This document shows positions 20,624 through 28,489 of a stretch of DNA of 64,000 nt, one piece after another (the stretch's first letter is position 1; each line of letters opens with the position of its first letter). The position numbers were made by a program, and so were the translations under genes. Source of the stretch: Paractinoplanes bogorensis. GTDB lineage: Bacteria; Actinomycetota; Actinomycetes; Mycobacteriales; Micromonosporaceae. The DNA is taken from positions 16,281 to 80,280 of the forward strand of contig NZ_JAHKKG010000024.1 in the NCBI RefSeq assembly GCF_018829635.1. The letters run 5' to 3'. The notes under the pieces were generated by a model. The model did no database searches. It was not told the DNA's origin and saw only the letters and a list, made by a program, of their open reading frames with translations.

Positions 20624-21682
20624 TTACAGAGTCGTGGTCACCTTCTTCAGCCCCCGGGGCGCGTCCGGGTCCTCGCCGCGGGCCAGGGCCAGGGCGAGCG
20701 CCAGCTTCTGCAGCGGCAGGATGTCGAGCAGCGCGCTGTAACGCTCGTCGGTCACCGCGGGCACGGAGAGCCGCCCGGCCGCCCCCGGCACGTCGGTCGC
20801 GCCGATCGTCACCACGTCGGCCCGCCGCTCGCCGAGCCGGGTCACCACGTCGCGCATCGACTGCCCGCCCGGGCCGTCGCCCACCACGGCGAGCACCGGC
20901 ACGTCGGGGTCGGTCATGGCCAGCGGGCCGTGCAGCAGGTCGGCGCCCGAGAAGGCCAGCGCGGGCAGGTACGACGTCTCCATCAGCTTCAGCGCGGCCT
21001 CGCGCGCGGTCGGATAGGCGTAGCCGCGGCCGGTCGTCACCATCCTCGACGCGAACCGGTAGCGCTGCGCGAGGTCGTCGGCGGTCCGGTCGGCCAGCGC
21101 GTCCTCGGCCAGCTGGGGCAGCTTGTCGAGGGCGGCCCGCTCGTCGTCGGGCAGCGTGCCGTCGCCGGCGCGGATGCCCTCGATCAGCAGCAGAAGGGCG
21201 AGAAGCTCGGCCGTGTACGTCTTGGTGGCCGCGACCGCCCGCTCGTGCCCGGCCGCGACGTCGATCGACAGCTCGGCCGCCCGGGCCAGCGGCGACTCGG
21301 GGTTGTTGGTGACGGCCAGGGTGAGCCCGCCGGTCTCCCGGGCCACCTGGAGCACACCGGTCAGGTCGGGCGACCCGCCGCTCTGGCTGACGCCGACCAC
21401 CAGAGTGTCGGTGAAGTCGGGCCGGGCGCCGAAGAGCGTGATCGCGCTCGGCGAGGCGCTGGCCACCGGCAAGCCGAGCCGGATCTCGGTCAGATAGGCG
21501 CCGTAGAGCGCGGCGTGGTCGGAGGTGCCCCGGGCCACGAAGACGACATTGCGGGGCCGGCGCCGCGCCACCTCGGCCGCCACCGCGGCGATCGCCCCGG
21601 CGTGCTCACCCTCGAGCAGCCGCGCGAATCCGCCCGGTTGTTCCGCGATGTCCGCGGCCATCCCGTGGCCTCGTGCTGTCAC
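20624..21682 (-). CDS. Double-SIS-domain sugar-phosphate isomerase/deaminase
   Basis: A 352-residue protein equivalent to the isomerase half of GlmS without the glutaminase domain. It has two SIS domains (about 40-180 and 200-340), with VFVARGTSDHAALYG, VGVSQSGGSPDL and TGRGYAYPTAREAALKLMET. Proteins of this layout act as glucosamine-6-phosphate deaminases (NagB-II) or related ketosamine isomerases, so amino-sugar catabolism is likely. GGGGAGG lies 7 nt before GTG 21682. A short palindrome sits upstream. Confidence 0.75.
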   Translation of the reverse strand: MTARGHGMAADIAEQPGGFARLLEGEHAGAIAAVAAEVARRRPRNVVFVARGTSDHAALYGAYLTEIRLGLPVASASPSAITLFGARPDFTDTLVVGVSQSGGSPDLTGVLQVARETGGLTLAVTNNPESPLARAAELSIDVAAGHERAVAATKTYTAELLALLLLIEGIRAGDGTLPDDERAALDKLPQLAEDALADRTADDLAQRYRFASRMVTTGRGYAYPTAREAALKLMETSYLPALAFSGADLLHGPLAMTDPDVPVLAVVGDGPGGQSMRDVVTRLGERRADVVTIGATDVPGAAGRLSVPAVTDERYSALLDILPLQKLALALALARGEDPDAPRGLKKVTTTL

Positions 21683-21736
21683 GTGTTCCTCCCCTGACGA
21701 CCTTGATGAGCGACTCTACGCTCGATTCGTGCGCAG

Positions 21737-21746
21737 TCTTGCAAGA
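21737..21746. promoter_or_regulatory. Short palindrome upstream of the SIS gene
   Basis: The 10-bp perfect palindrome TCTTGCAAGA lies 55 bp upstream of the SIS start, between it and the divergent TPR gene. It could be an operator; no cognate regulator is adjacent. Confidence 0.3.
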
Positions 21747-21834
21747 AAGAGCTTACTTGGTCAACGTTTCGAGCACTAATGCGCAGCCGGTCTCCTACTG
21801 ACAGGAGAGACGGTTTCCCCTACTGTCTTGCATC

Positions 21835-23352
21835 GTGGATGTACGCCGCGCCGCCGACCGCGCTCTTGAACAGGCAAGATCGGCGCTGGCGGCGGATCAG
21901 CCGGAGAAGGCCGCCGATCACCTGGCCGGCGCGCTGGCCCACGCCCCCGCCCTGCCCGAGGTGCACGAGGTGCTCGGCCGGCTGGCGGCGCGCCCCGGCG
22001 GCGGCCTCGATCTGTTCCGCGCCGGTCCGCACGCCTCCCCCGGCCGCCTCGCCGCCCGCGCGCACCTGCTGGCCGCGGCCGGCCGCCCCGAAGACGGTCT
22101 GCCCCTGCTGGCCGCGGCCAGTGGCCAGGCTCCGATCGGTGACTGGGCCGGCATCCCCTGGGTGGCCGAGCCCGCCCTCGGCGTCCGCATCGATCCCGGC
22201 CTGCTGGCCCAGGTGCTCATGCGTCTGTGCACCCGGGTGGGCGAACCGGCCCCGCCGACCCTGCGCCCCTATCTGACCGTGGCCCGGCACGCGGTGGCCG
22301 CCTATCCCGAGCACGCGATGCTGCTGGGCGCCGGCTCGGCCCTGGCCCGGCGGGTCGGCGAACACGAGCTGGCCGTCGACTGGGCCGCCCGCGGCTCCCG
22401 GGTCCGGCCGTCCAAGCTCGGCGAGATCTGGCTGGGCTACGCCTACCGCAGCGCCGGTCGCCTGCCCGAGGCCCTGGCCGCCCTGCGCCGGGCGGTGGCC
22501 CACGACCCCGACGACCTTTCCGTGTACGCCGACATCGCCGGCACCCTGGCCGACAACGGCCGGCTCGACGACGCGTTGAGCTGGGTCGACCGGGCCCTGG
22601 AACGCGACCCCGACTACGACTGCGCCGTGCACACCGCGCACCGGCTGCGGCACCGGGCCGACGGCGACCTGATGCACCTGGTGCGCCTGGCCGACTACAT
22701 CCGCGACCACCCGGACGAGTCGCATGAGCACACCGACCTCGCCGACTGCTGCCGCGACACGTCCTGGCTGAGCGGAATCCCGGCGTCGGCGTCCCTGCCC
22801 CGCGGGCACGCGCCGGCGTCGGACGAGCCGGGCGACGAGGCCGTACGCCGTCTCCGCCAGGTCGCTGCGCTCTCGTGGGCGCATCCACCGGCCGCTTACG
22901 ACGCGGCGCTCCCGCTGATCATGGTGTCGCCCGCCGACCTGATGGCGCTGCTGGCCCACCCGCCGGCCGACGTGGCCGCCGCCGAGATCTGGGCCTGCCT
23001 GGGCCTGCTGCACCAGCGTCCCGAGGAGCCCTGGCTCGACTCGGAACGACGGCGGATGCTGCTCGGGCTGGTCGACGGTGCCGCCGACCGGGTCACCGAG
23101 GCGGCCCTGTTCGCGCTGATCGTGGCGGCCTGGATCGACCCCTCGGCCCGAGCCGACGTGGCCGAGGTGGTCACCGCCCGGCTCACCGAGGTGGCGCAGC
23201 GGCCCGGGGCGCGCTCGTTCGCCGAACTGGCCCTGGCCACGCCCGCCCTCGATGTGCCGACCCGGCAGCTGGCCGCGGCCATGACCCGGGTGCCGGCCCT
23301 GCCCCGCCAGCGAGGCCGGAGCCGCTTGTTGCTGCGATGGCGCCGAGGCTGA
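21835..23352 (+). CDS. Tetratricopeptide-repeat protein
   Basis: A 505-residue Ala/Arg-rich protein made largely of helical TPR-like repeats. The clearest units lie around residues 200-265, such as LGYAYRSAGRLPEALAALRR followed by DLSVYADIAGTLADNGRLDD. It has no signal peptide or membrane segment, so it is probably a cytoplasmic scaffold of unknown partner. It is divergent from the SIS gene. TACTGT 8 nt before GTG suggests a leaderless mRNA. Confidence 0.75.
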   Translation: MDVRRAADRALEQARSALAADQPEKAADHLAGALAHAPALPEVHEVLGRLAARPGGGLDLFRAGPHASPGRLAARAHLLAAAGRPEDGLPLLAAASGQAPIGDWAGIPWVAEPALGVRIDPGLLAQVLMRLCTRVGEPAPPTLRPYLTVARHAVAAYPEHAMLLGAGSALARRVGEHELAVDWAARGSRVRPSKLGEIWLGYAYRSAGRLPEALAALRRAVAHDPDDLSVYADIAGTLADNGRLDDALSWVDRALERDPDYDCAVHTAHRLRHRADGDLMHLVRLADYIRDHPDESHEHTDLADCCRDTSWLSGIPASASLPRGHAPASDEPGDEAVRRLRQVAALSWAHPPAAYDAALPLIMVSPADLMALLAHPPADVAAAEIWACLGLLHQRPEEPWLDSERRRMLLGLVDGAADRVTEAALFALIVAAWIDPSARADVAEVVTARLTEVAQRPGARSFAELALATPALDVPTRQLAAAMTRVPALPRQRGRSRLLLRWRRG

Positions 23353-23370
23353 GTTTTCTCCGCCCCGGAC

Positions 23371-23589
23371 TCAGCCCTGGATGATGGCGATCAGGTCGCC
23401 TTCCTGCACCACGTCACCCTCGTGCACGCTGAGCTCGGCCACCGTGCCGTCGGTCTCGGCGACGACCGGGATCTCCATCTTCATCGACTCGAGGATCACC
23501 AGGGTGTCCCCCTCGGCGACCGTGTCGCCGGTCGAGGCCACGACCTTCCACACGTTGGCCACCATCTCGGCGCGGATCTCGTCGGCCAT
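23371..23589 (-). CDS. Stand-alone biotinyl/lipoyl attachment protein (TB7.3-like)
   Basis: A 72-residue single biotinyl domain with the acceptor Lys37 in ESMKMEIP. It matches Rv3221c (TB7.3), a small biotinylated protein located between pdtaS and the sigH locus in M. tuberculosis. It probably serves as carboxyl carrier for an acyl-CoA carboxylase encoded elsewhere. AAGGGG lies 7 nt before the ATG at 23589. The convergent TPR gene ends 18 bp away. Confidence 0.9.
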   Translation of the reverse strand: MADEIRAEMVANVWKVVASTGDTVAEGDTLVILESMKMEIPVVAETDGTVAELSVHEGDVVQEGDLIAIIQG

Positions 23590-23721
23590 CGAGGAACCCC
23601 TTACGCTCACCAGTTGGTATGCGCCATCAAACCACGGATCGGCTCCGGGTGAGTCCGAGGCGGCCGGACGCGCCGACTACGATCGACGGCGGGAAACACC
23701 GCACGAACAAGGAGTCACACC

Positions 23722-23796
23722 ATGGCGAAGAAGGCCCGTAAGAAGAAGGCCCGTAAGAAGAGCAGCGCGAACCACGGCAAGCGCCCCAACAGCTGA
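23722..23796 (+). CDS. Ribosomal protein bL37
   Basis: A 24-residue, very basic protein (MAKKARKKKARKKSS, then NHGKRPNS) matching the small actinobacterial large-subunit protein bL37 in length and in the conserved ANHGKRPN end. An AAGGAG Shine-Dalgarno lies 7 nt upstream and an intrinsic terminator follows 4 bp after the stop. Such genes are routinely missed by gene callers. Its position between the biotinyl protein and rsrA is the usual actinobacterial one. Confidence 0.9.
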   Translation: MAKKARKKKARKKSSANHGKRPNS

Positions 23797-23800
23797 CACG

Positions 23801-23829
23801 AAAAAGGCCCCGCCTCGGCGGGGCCTTTT
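23801..23829. terminator. Bidirectional terminator between bL37 and rsrA
   Basis: AAAAAGGCCCCGCC-TCGG-CGGGGCCTTTT forms a strong stem with an A tract before and a T tract after. It can terminate bL37 on the plus strand and rsrA on the minus strand. Confidence 0.92.
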
Positions 23830-23830
23830 C

Positions 23831-24118
23831 TCACGGCAGATATTCCCTGGTCTCGACCTGCACCTCGAGCTGATCGAGCTTGATCCGCAGCCGCTCACGC
23901 AGCTCGCGCGGCGCCTTCTCGTCGCCGCAGCAGCGGGACACCAGCGCCTTCACCTCGTGCTCGATGCCGTATTCGCGCAGGCACCCGTCGCAGTCGTCCA
24001 GATGCTTCTGGATCAGCGTCCGGCGGTCCTCGCTGCACTCCAGGTCGAGGTAGAGGTAAACCTCGCTGATGACGATGCCGCAGTCGGTCTCGTGATCCTC
24101 ACCGTTCAGGCCGCTCAT
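23831..24118 (-). CDS. rsrA: Mycothiol-system zinc anti-sigma factor RsrA
   Basis: A 95-residue ZAS-family redox-sensing anti-sigma factor. The zinc site is His39-x3-Cys43-x2-Cys46 (KHLDDCDGC), with further cysteines at positions 13 and 28 and a Cys-Cys pair later. Thiol oxidation releases zinc and the bound SigR. It starts 7 nt after the sigR stop in the same operon. Confidence 0.93.
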   Translation of the reverse strand: MSGLNGEDHETDCGIVISEVYLYLDLECSEDRRTLIQKHLDDCDGCLREYGIEHEVKALVSRCCGDEKAPRELRERLRIKLDQLEVQVETREYLP

Positions 24119-24125
24119 CGCTTCC

Positions 24126-24920
24126 TCACGCCTCCTGCGGTTCCGACGCGGTCCGGGTGATGCCCCGGTCGGCGGCGTACTGCTCGAGGGTCTTGCGCAG
24201 GTTGCGCCGCCCGCGGTGCAGTCGGGACATGACGGTGCCGATCGGCGTACCCATGATGTCGGCGATCTCCTTGTATGAGAAACCCTCGACATCGGCGAGG
24301 TAGACGGCCAGGCGGAAGTCCTCCGGCAGCGCCTGCAGGGCTTCCTTGATATCGCTGTCGGGCAGCCGGTCGAGCGCCTCGGTCTCGGCCGAACGCAGGC
24401 CGACCGACGTGTGCGACTCGGACGAGGCCAGCTGCCAGTCGGTGATCTCCTCGGTGGGAGCCTGCACCGGCTGACGCTGCTTGCGCCGATACGAGTTGAT
24501 ATAGGTGTTCGTGAGGATGCGGTACAGCCACGCCTTGAGGTTGGTGCCCTCTTCGAACTGGTGGAACGCGGAGAACGCCTTGAGATACGTCTCCTGCACC
24601 AGGTCTTCCGCGTCGGCCGGGTTGCGCGTCATCCGCAGACCAGCAGCGTAAAGCTGGTCCACAAAAGGCAACGCGTCCCGCTCGAAGCGCGCACGGCGCT
24701 CCTCGGTCCGTTCTGTCTGGGCCACCCTGAGCTCTCCCCTCGACCGCCCCGCCGAGGATACGGGCACTACCCCTTCAGTGGCTTCGAAAACCGCCGGTGT
24801 GCTGACACTCACCGATGCGGCGGTGTTCATGGTCTCGGTGGCCGGCCATTCCGGGGAACCCAGCAGGTTCCGCACCCGGTCGACGTCCCGGCGCTCGATG
24901 CTCTCGGTTCCGGCTCGCAC
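24126..24920 (-). CDS. sigR: ECF sigma factor SigR (SigH-type), long and short forms
   Basis: A group IV sigma factor controlling the thiol-oxidative stress regulon. Region 2 spans LPFVDQLYAAGLRMTRNPAD to NLKAWLYRILTN; region 4 includes LPEDFRLAVYLADVEGFSYK and GTVMSRLHRGR. Two starts look real. GTG 24725 has GGGGAG 10 nt upstream and gives the standard 199-residue SigR. GTG 24920 has AAGGGG 8 nt upstream and gives a 264-residue form with a 65-residue N-terminal extension. In Streptomyces an equivalent SigR' made from the SigR-dependent promoter is unstable. RsrA follows. Confidence 0.92.
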   Translation of the reverse strand: MRAGTESIERRDVDRVRNLLGSPEWPATETMNTAASVSVSTPAVFEATEGVVPVSSAGRSRGELRVAQTERTEERRARFERDALPFVDQLYAAGLRMTRNPADAEDLVQETYLKAFSAFHQFEEGTNLKAWLYRILTNTYINSYRRKQRQPVQAPTEEITDWQLASSESHTSVGLRSAETEALDRLPDSDIKEALQALPEDFRLAVYLADVEGFSYKEIADIMGTPIGTVMSRLHRGRRNLRKTLEQYAADRGITRTASEPQEA

Positions 24921-24956
24921 CAGAAAAACCCCTTCCGACTTTCATGCTCCGGGGCT

Positions 24957-24985
24957 AATAACGTCGGCGGCGCAACTTGCATTCC
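24957..24985 (-). promoter_or_regulatory. SigR-dependent autoregulatory promoter
   Basis: On the minus strand GGAAT (24981-24985) and GTTATT (24957-24962) are separated by exactly 18 nt. This matches the GGAAT-N18/19-GTT consensus of SigR/SigH promoters. The expected transcript start lies about 30 nt before the long-form GTG start of sigR. Confidence 0.85.
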
Positions 24986-24996
24986 TTCACTTCACC

Positions 24997-25608
24997 TCAC
25001 CCGTTGCCGACCCCCCAGCCGTGCTTGCGCATCCAGCCGACCGCGAGCTCAGCGGTGCCCTGCACACCCTTACGCAGGTCGTGGGTCGCCCCCGGCCGCA
25101 CGATGACCTCGACGGCGGCGGTCGGCGCGGGCACCCCGAAGGCGTCCCGGTCCCCGTTGAGCACGAGCGTGGGCAGCGTCACGGGCAACTCGTCGGCGCG
25201 ACTCTTGTCCGGTTTGCCCGGCGGATGCAGCGGAAAGGCCAGCGCAAGCACACCCGACGCCCCGAGATCACCCGCGGTCCGGCACGCCACCCGCGCCCCG
25301 CTCGACCGCCCACCGAGAATCAACGGCTTTCCCCGTACGTCGAGACCGCGCACCACGGCCGACCAGGCTTCGTCGAGTTGCCCGGCCGGCGCCGGCGCGC
25401 GACGACCGGCCACGCGATAGGGCTGCGTCACCAGCACCACGCGCACACCCGCGGCGACCGCGGCGTCCTGCACGGCCTGAATGTCCGGCGCGTCGACCCC
25501 GCCACCGGCGCCATGCCCCAGCACCAGAACGCTGACTACGTCACCGACCGGCTCGGTGACCCGGATGCGGGCCGGGCCGCGGGGCGTGTCGACCTCGATG
25601 TCATTCAC
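24997..25608 (-). CDS. Alpha/beta hydrolase (dienelactone-hydrolase-like)
   Basis: A 203-residue cytoplasmic alpha/beta hydrolase. VLVLGHGAGGGVDAPD is the early oxyanion segment, GGRSSGARVAC holds the nucleophile, and NGDRDAFG with GATHDL supplies the acid and histidine. It resembles the KANL3/TEX30-type small hydrolases; the substrate is unknown. GTG 25608 is preferred, although an in-frame TTG at 25641 is possible. It lies just upstream of the sigR promoter on the same strand. Confidence 0.75.
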   Translation of the reverse strand: MNDIEVDTPRGPARIRVTEPVGDVVSVLVLGHGAGGGVDAPDIQAVQDAAVAAGVRVVLVTQPYRVAGRRAPAPAGQLDEAWSAVVRGLDVRGKPLILGGRSSGARVACRTAGDLGASGVLALAFPLHPPGKPDKSRADELPVTLPTLVLNGDRDAFGVPAPTAAVEVIVRPGATHDLRKGVQGTAELAVGWMRKHGWGVGNG

Positions 25609-25729
25609 CGCACCATCAAACCAGGCCTTGGCACTCGACAAGGGCCAACCAGCCCTGACCCGCCCACCCAGGGGGCCACCACCCTAAGACAGTGGCGTAA
25701 ACAGCACGCGGTTATCCACAATCCACAGG

Positions 25730-25755
25730 CCGGCCCGCCGCTGGTGGCGGGCCGG
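25730..25755 (-). terminator. Hairpin downstream of the WhiB-family gene
   Basis: A 10-bp perfect stem CCGGCCCGCC / GGCGGGCCGG with a 6-nt loop lies 18 bp beyond the stop of the WhiB-family gene. No T tract is evident. Confidence 0.55.
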
Positions 25756-25773
25756 TCGGTGTGGACGTTATGG

Positions 25774-26169
25774 TCAGCGGCTGATCGGCGTCAGGCTGAG
25801 CAACCGGCGGTCTTCCTCGTCGGTGTCGTCGTCGACTTCCTCGCCGTTCGGGCCGACGCGTTCGCGCCAGGCGACGAGCATCGCCCGGCGTTCGCGGGGC
25901 GTGGTGCCGCCCCAGACGCCGTGGCAGTCGCCGACCTGCAGTGCCCAGGCCAGGCAAGGCCCCTGGACGGTGCAGGTGCCGCAGAGCGAGACGGCACTCT
26001 CGGACGGCTCATTGGGCGCCGGAAAGAACGTTTCCGGGTCGACCGTGCGGCACGCGCCGCGGGTCCGCCAAGCCTCGTCGGTGCGGCGTTCTCCGATGGC
26101 TTCGATCAAGCGCGGATCACGCCGCGCGATGGCTACCTCATGTGGACGCGGCATACGAGCCCGTGTCAT
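25774..26169 (-). CDS. WhiB-family transcriptional regulator
   Basis: A 131-residue Wbl protein. The four cluster cysteines lie in RGACRTVDPETFF, LCGTC and GPC, followed by HGVWGGTTPRERRAML and an acidic C-terminal tail. It differs from WhiB1 by an N-terminal extension of about 30 residues and lacks the AT-hook of WhiB7. The subclass is not assigned. GGGAGGTGG lies 4 nt before the ATG. The 258-bp upstream region has no gene and ends in a short direct repeat. Confidence 0.88.
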   Translation of the reverse strand: MTRARMPRPHEVAIARRDPRLIEAIGERRTDEAWRTRGACRTVDPETFFPAPNEPSESAVSLCGTCTVQGPCLAWALQVGDCHGVWGGTTPRERRAMLVAWRERVGPNGEEVDDDTDEEDRRLLSLTPISR

Positions 26170-26389
26170 CAGCCCACCTCCCCCGTGGGACCGGTCGTGC
26201 ATGTGGCGAAGGGTCCGCACCGTGCGAACCTGCACCACTCCGGCGCAGTTTTGTATCGCACGGTAGGAGATCAGAACAAGGGTCTTATCTATCTTGAAAC
26301 AAAGTTGCCAATACAAAATCGTGACATCGCCCAACGAAACCGTCTCTTGATCTTGCGGTTTCACGGAACCGGTCCCGGCTCGCTCGACC

Positions 26390-26431
26390 ACTCGAAAGAG
26401 GGCCGGTCAGACTCGAAAGAGGGCCGGTCAG
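26390..26431. repeat. Two tandem 21-bp repeats
   Basis: Two identical 21-bp units (core GAAAGAGGGCCGGTCAG) abut at the 3' end of the YedK gene. The second copy covers its stop codon, suggesting a recent duplication by slippage. Confidence 0.85.
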
Positions 26432-27114
26432 AACAGCGTGGCGGCCTCGGGCGTAGGCGGGGGCTCAAGCAAGTGGGGACCGTTGTTGCGGACGTTGCCC
26501 ACATCGTTGCGTACGGGACGGATCTCGATCTTCTCGAGCTCGGCCGGGGTCAGCGGCGTCAGCAGGCCGGCCGGATCGCCACCCCCGGCCAGCCAGGACG
26601 GCCAGCGGTCGCGGGGCAGGATCAGCGGCATACGGTCGTGCACCCGGGCCAGGCCGCCGAGCGCCGCCGTGGTCAGCACGCTGCAGGTGAGCACGGCGTC
26701 GGGGCCCCACGTGGTCCACAGGCCGGCGAAGGCGAGCGGAGACCCGTCGGCCGGGGTCATGTAGAACGGCTGCCGCTGCTTGCCGTCGCGGACCCACTCG
26801 AACCAGCCGTCGGCCGGCACCAGGCAGCGGCGCTGAGCGAACGACTTGGCGAAGGCGGGCGAGGTCGCCACCGTCTCGGAACGCGCGTTGATCATGCGGG
26901 CGCCGGCCCGCAGATCTTTGGCCCAGGGCGGCACCAGGCCCCAGCGCGCACGGTCGAGCACCCGGGCCTCGCGGGACGCCGACATGCGCACCACCGGCAC
27001 CGGATCGGTGGGTGCGACGTTCCAGCTCGGCTCCCGGTCACCGGCGACGCTGACCGCCTCGAACAGGTCTTCGAGGTCGGCCTCGCTCCGGGTCGTCGCA
27101 TACCGCCCGCACAT
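26428..27114 (-). CDS. SOS response-associated peptidase (YedK/HMCES)
   Basis: A 228-residue SRAP protein that crosslinks to abasic sites in single-stranded DNA through Cys2. The MCGRY start requires removal of Met1. Other active-site segments are visible: NARSET, the glutamate in GWFEW near residue 103, and the histidine in VHDRMP near 157. Synteny matches Rv3226c beside aroA. The C-terminal tail is proline-rich. Confidence 0.93.
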   Translation of the reverse strand: MCGRYATTRSEADLEDLFEAVSVAGDREPSWNVAPTDPVPVVRMSASREARVLDRARWGLVPPWAKDLRAGARMINARSETVATSPAFAKSFAQRRCLVPADGWFEWVRDGKQRQPFYMTPADGSPLAFAGLWTTWGPDAVLTCSVLTTAALGGLARVHDRMPLILPRDRWPSWLAGGGDPAGLLTPLTPAELEKIEIRPVRNDVGNVRNNGPHLLEPPPTPEAATLF

Positions 27115-27190
27115 GTCCGCACACGCTACCCGTCCCGCCGGACGGGAAACGTCCGGGAAATTGTCGGACTCCCCCGGCACAATGGCCCGC

Positions 27191-28480
27191 GTGACTGCAG
27201 AACCTCGCCCCTGGCTCGCCCCGTCCGCGTCCGCCCCGTTCTCGGCCACCGTGCGGCTGCCCGGCTCCAAGTCGATGACGGCCCGGGCCCTGGTGCTGGC
27301 CGCGCTGGCCGACGGGCCGTCGGTGATCGAGCGCCCGCTGCGCGCCCGCGACACCCAGCTGATGACCGCCGGTCTGCGCGCGCTCGGCGTCACGGTCGAC
27401 ACCGCCGACGACGAGCGCTGGCTGGTCGAGCCGGGCCCGCTGCGCGGTCCGGCCCGGGTCGACGTCGGTCTCGCCGGCACGATCATGCGATTCCTGCCGC
27501 CGGTCGCGGCGCTGGCCGAGGGCACGGTCGAGTTCGACGGCGATCCGCATGCGCGCAACCGCCCGCTCCGGCCGATCATCGAGGCGCTGCGCTCGCTCGG
27601 CGCGTCGATCGATTCGTCGCCCACCGGCGGGCTCCCGCTCACCGTGCGCGGCGCCGGCCTGATCGAGGGCGGCGAGGCGGTGATCGACGCGTCCGCCTCG
27701 AGCCAGTTCGTGTCGGGTCTGCTGCTGTCGGCGCCGCGTTTCACCAAGGGGCTGGTGCTGCGGCACGAGGGCCCGCCGGTGCCGTCCGCGCCTCATCTGC
27801 GCATGACCACCCACATGCTGCGGGCCGCGGGGGCCGTGGTCGACGAGTCGGTGCCCGACGTCTGGGCCGTCGAGCCGGGTCCGATGCACGGGCGCACGTG
27901 GGTGATCGAGCCCGACCTGTCCGGTGCGGCCCCGTTCTTCGCCGCGGCCATGGTCACCGGCGGCGCGGTAACGCTCAGCGGCTGGCCGGCCGAGAGCTGG
28001 CAGCCGGTCGGGCGGCTCACCGAGTTGCTCACCGCGATCGGCGCCGAGGTCACCCAGTCGGGTGACGGGCTGACCGTCCGCGGCACCGGTCAGCTGCACG
28101 GCATCACGGCCGACCTGTCCGAGGTCAGCGAGCTCACCCCGGTGCTGGCCGCCCTGGCCGCGCTGGCCGACGGGCCGTCCGAACTGCGCGGCGTCGAGCA
28201 CATCCGGGGCCACGAGACCGACCGCATCGCCGCGCTGGTGGCCGAGCTGAGCAAGGCCGGGGCCGAGGTCACCGAGTTCCGCGACGGCTTCCGGGTCGAG
28301 CCCCGGCCGCTGCACGAGACCACCTTCGAGACCTACGCCGATCACCGCATGGCCCACGCGGCCGCGGTAATCGGACTCGCCGTGCCGGGGGTCTCACTGA
28401 CCGACGTAGCGTGTACCTCGAAGACGCTGCCCGAGTTCCCCGAACTCTGGGCGGGACTCGTAGCCGGCGTTGAGAGCTAG
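27191..28480 (+). CDS. aroA: 3-phosphoshikimate 1-carboxyvinyltransferase (EPSP synthase)
   Basis: A 429-residue shikimate-pathway enzyme joining PEP and shikimate-3-phosphate. Motifs include LPGSKSMTARALVLAALADG, the GLAGTIMRFLPP loop (LxGNAGT-like, with LAGT), DASASSQFVSGLLL and the C-terminal DHRMAHAAAVIGL. GTG 27191 is preferred because CACAAT lies 7 nt upstream and overlaps the alternative ATG at 27182. It is followed closely by rsgA, as in M. tuberculosis. Confidence 0.93.
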   Translation: MTAEPRPWLAPSASAPFSATVRLPGSKSMTARALVLAALADGPSVIERPLRARDTQLMTAGLRALGVTVDTADDERWLVEPGPLRGPARVDVGLAGTIMRFLPPVAALAEGTVEFDGDPHARNRPLRPIIEALRSLGASIDSSPTGGLPLTVRGAGLIEGGEAVIDASASSQFVSGLLLSAPRFTKGLVLRHEGPPVPSAPHLRMTTHMLRAAGAVVDESVPDVWAVEPGPMHGRTWVIEPDLSGAAPFFAAAMVTGGAVTLSGWPAESWQPVGRLTELLTAIGAEVTQSGDGLTVRGTGQLHGITADLSEVSELTPVLAALAALADGPSELRGVEHIRGHETDRIAALVAELSKAGAEVTEFRDGFRVEPRPLHETTFETYADHRMAHAAAVIGLAVPGVSLTDVACTSKTLPEFPELWAGLVAGVES

Positions 28481-28489
28481 GAGCCAGAC

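Noticed and set aside
25712..25720. Perfect DnaA box TTATCCACA
   Set aside because: It is a single box with no cluster, no dnaA/dnaN nearby and no AT-rich element, so no origin is called.
24778..27180. Long plus-strand open frame before aroA
   Set aside because: It is antisense to sigR, the hydrolase, the WhiB gene and YedK, all supported by motifs, and has low-complexity composition.
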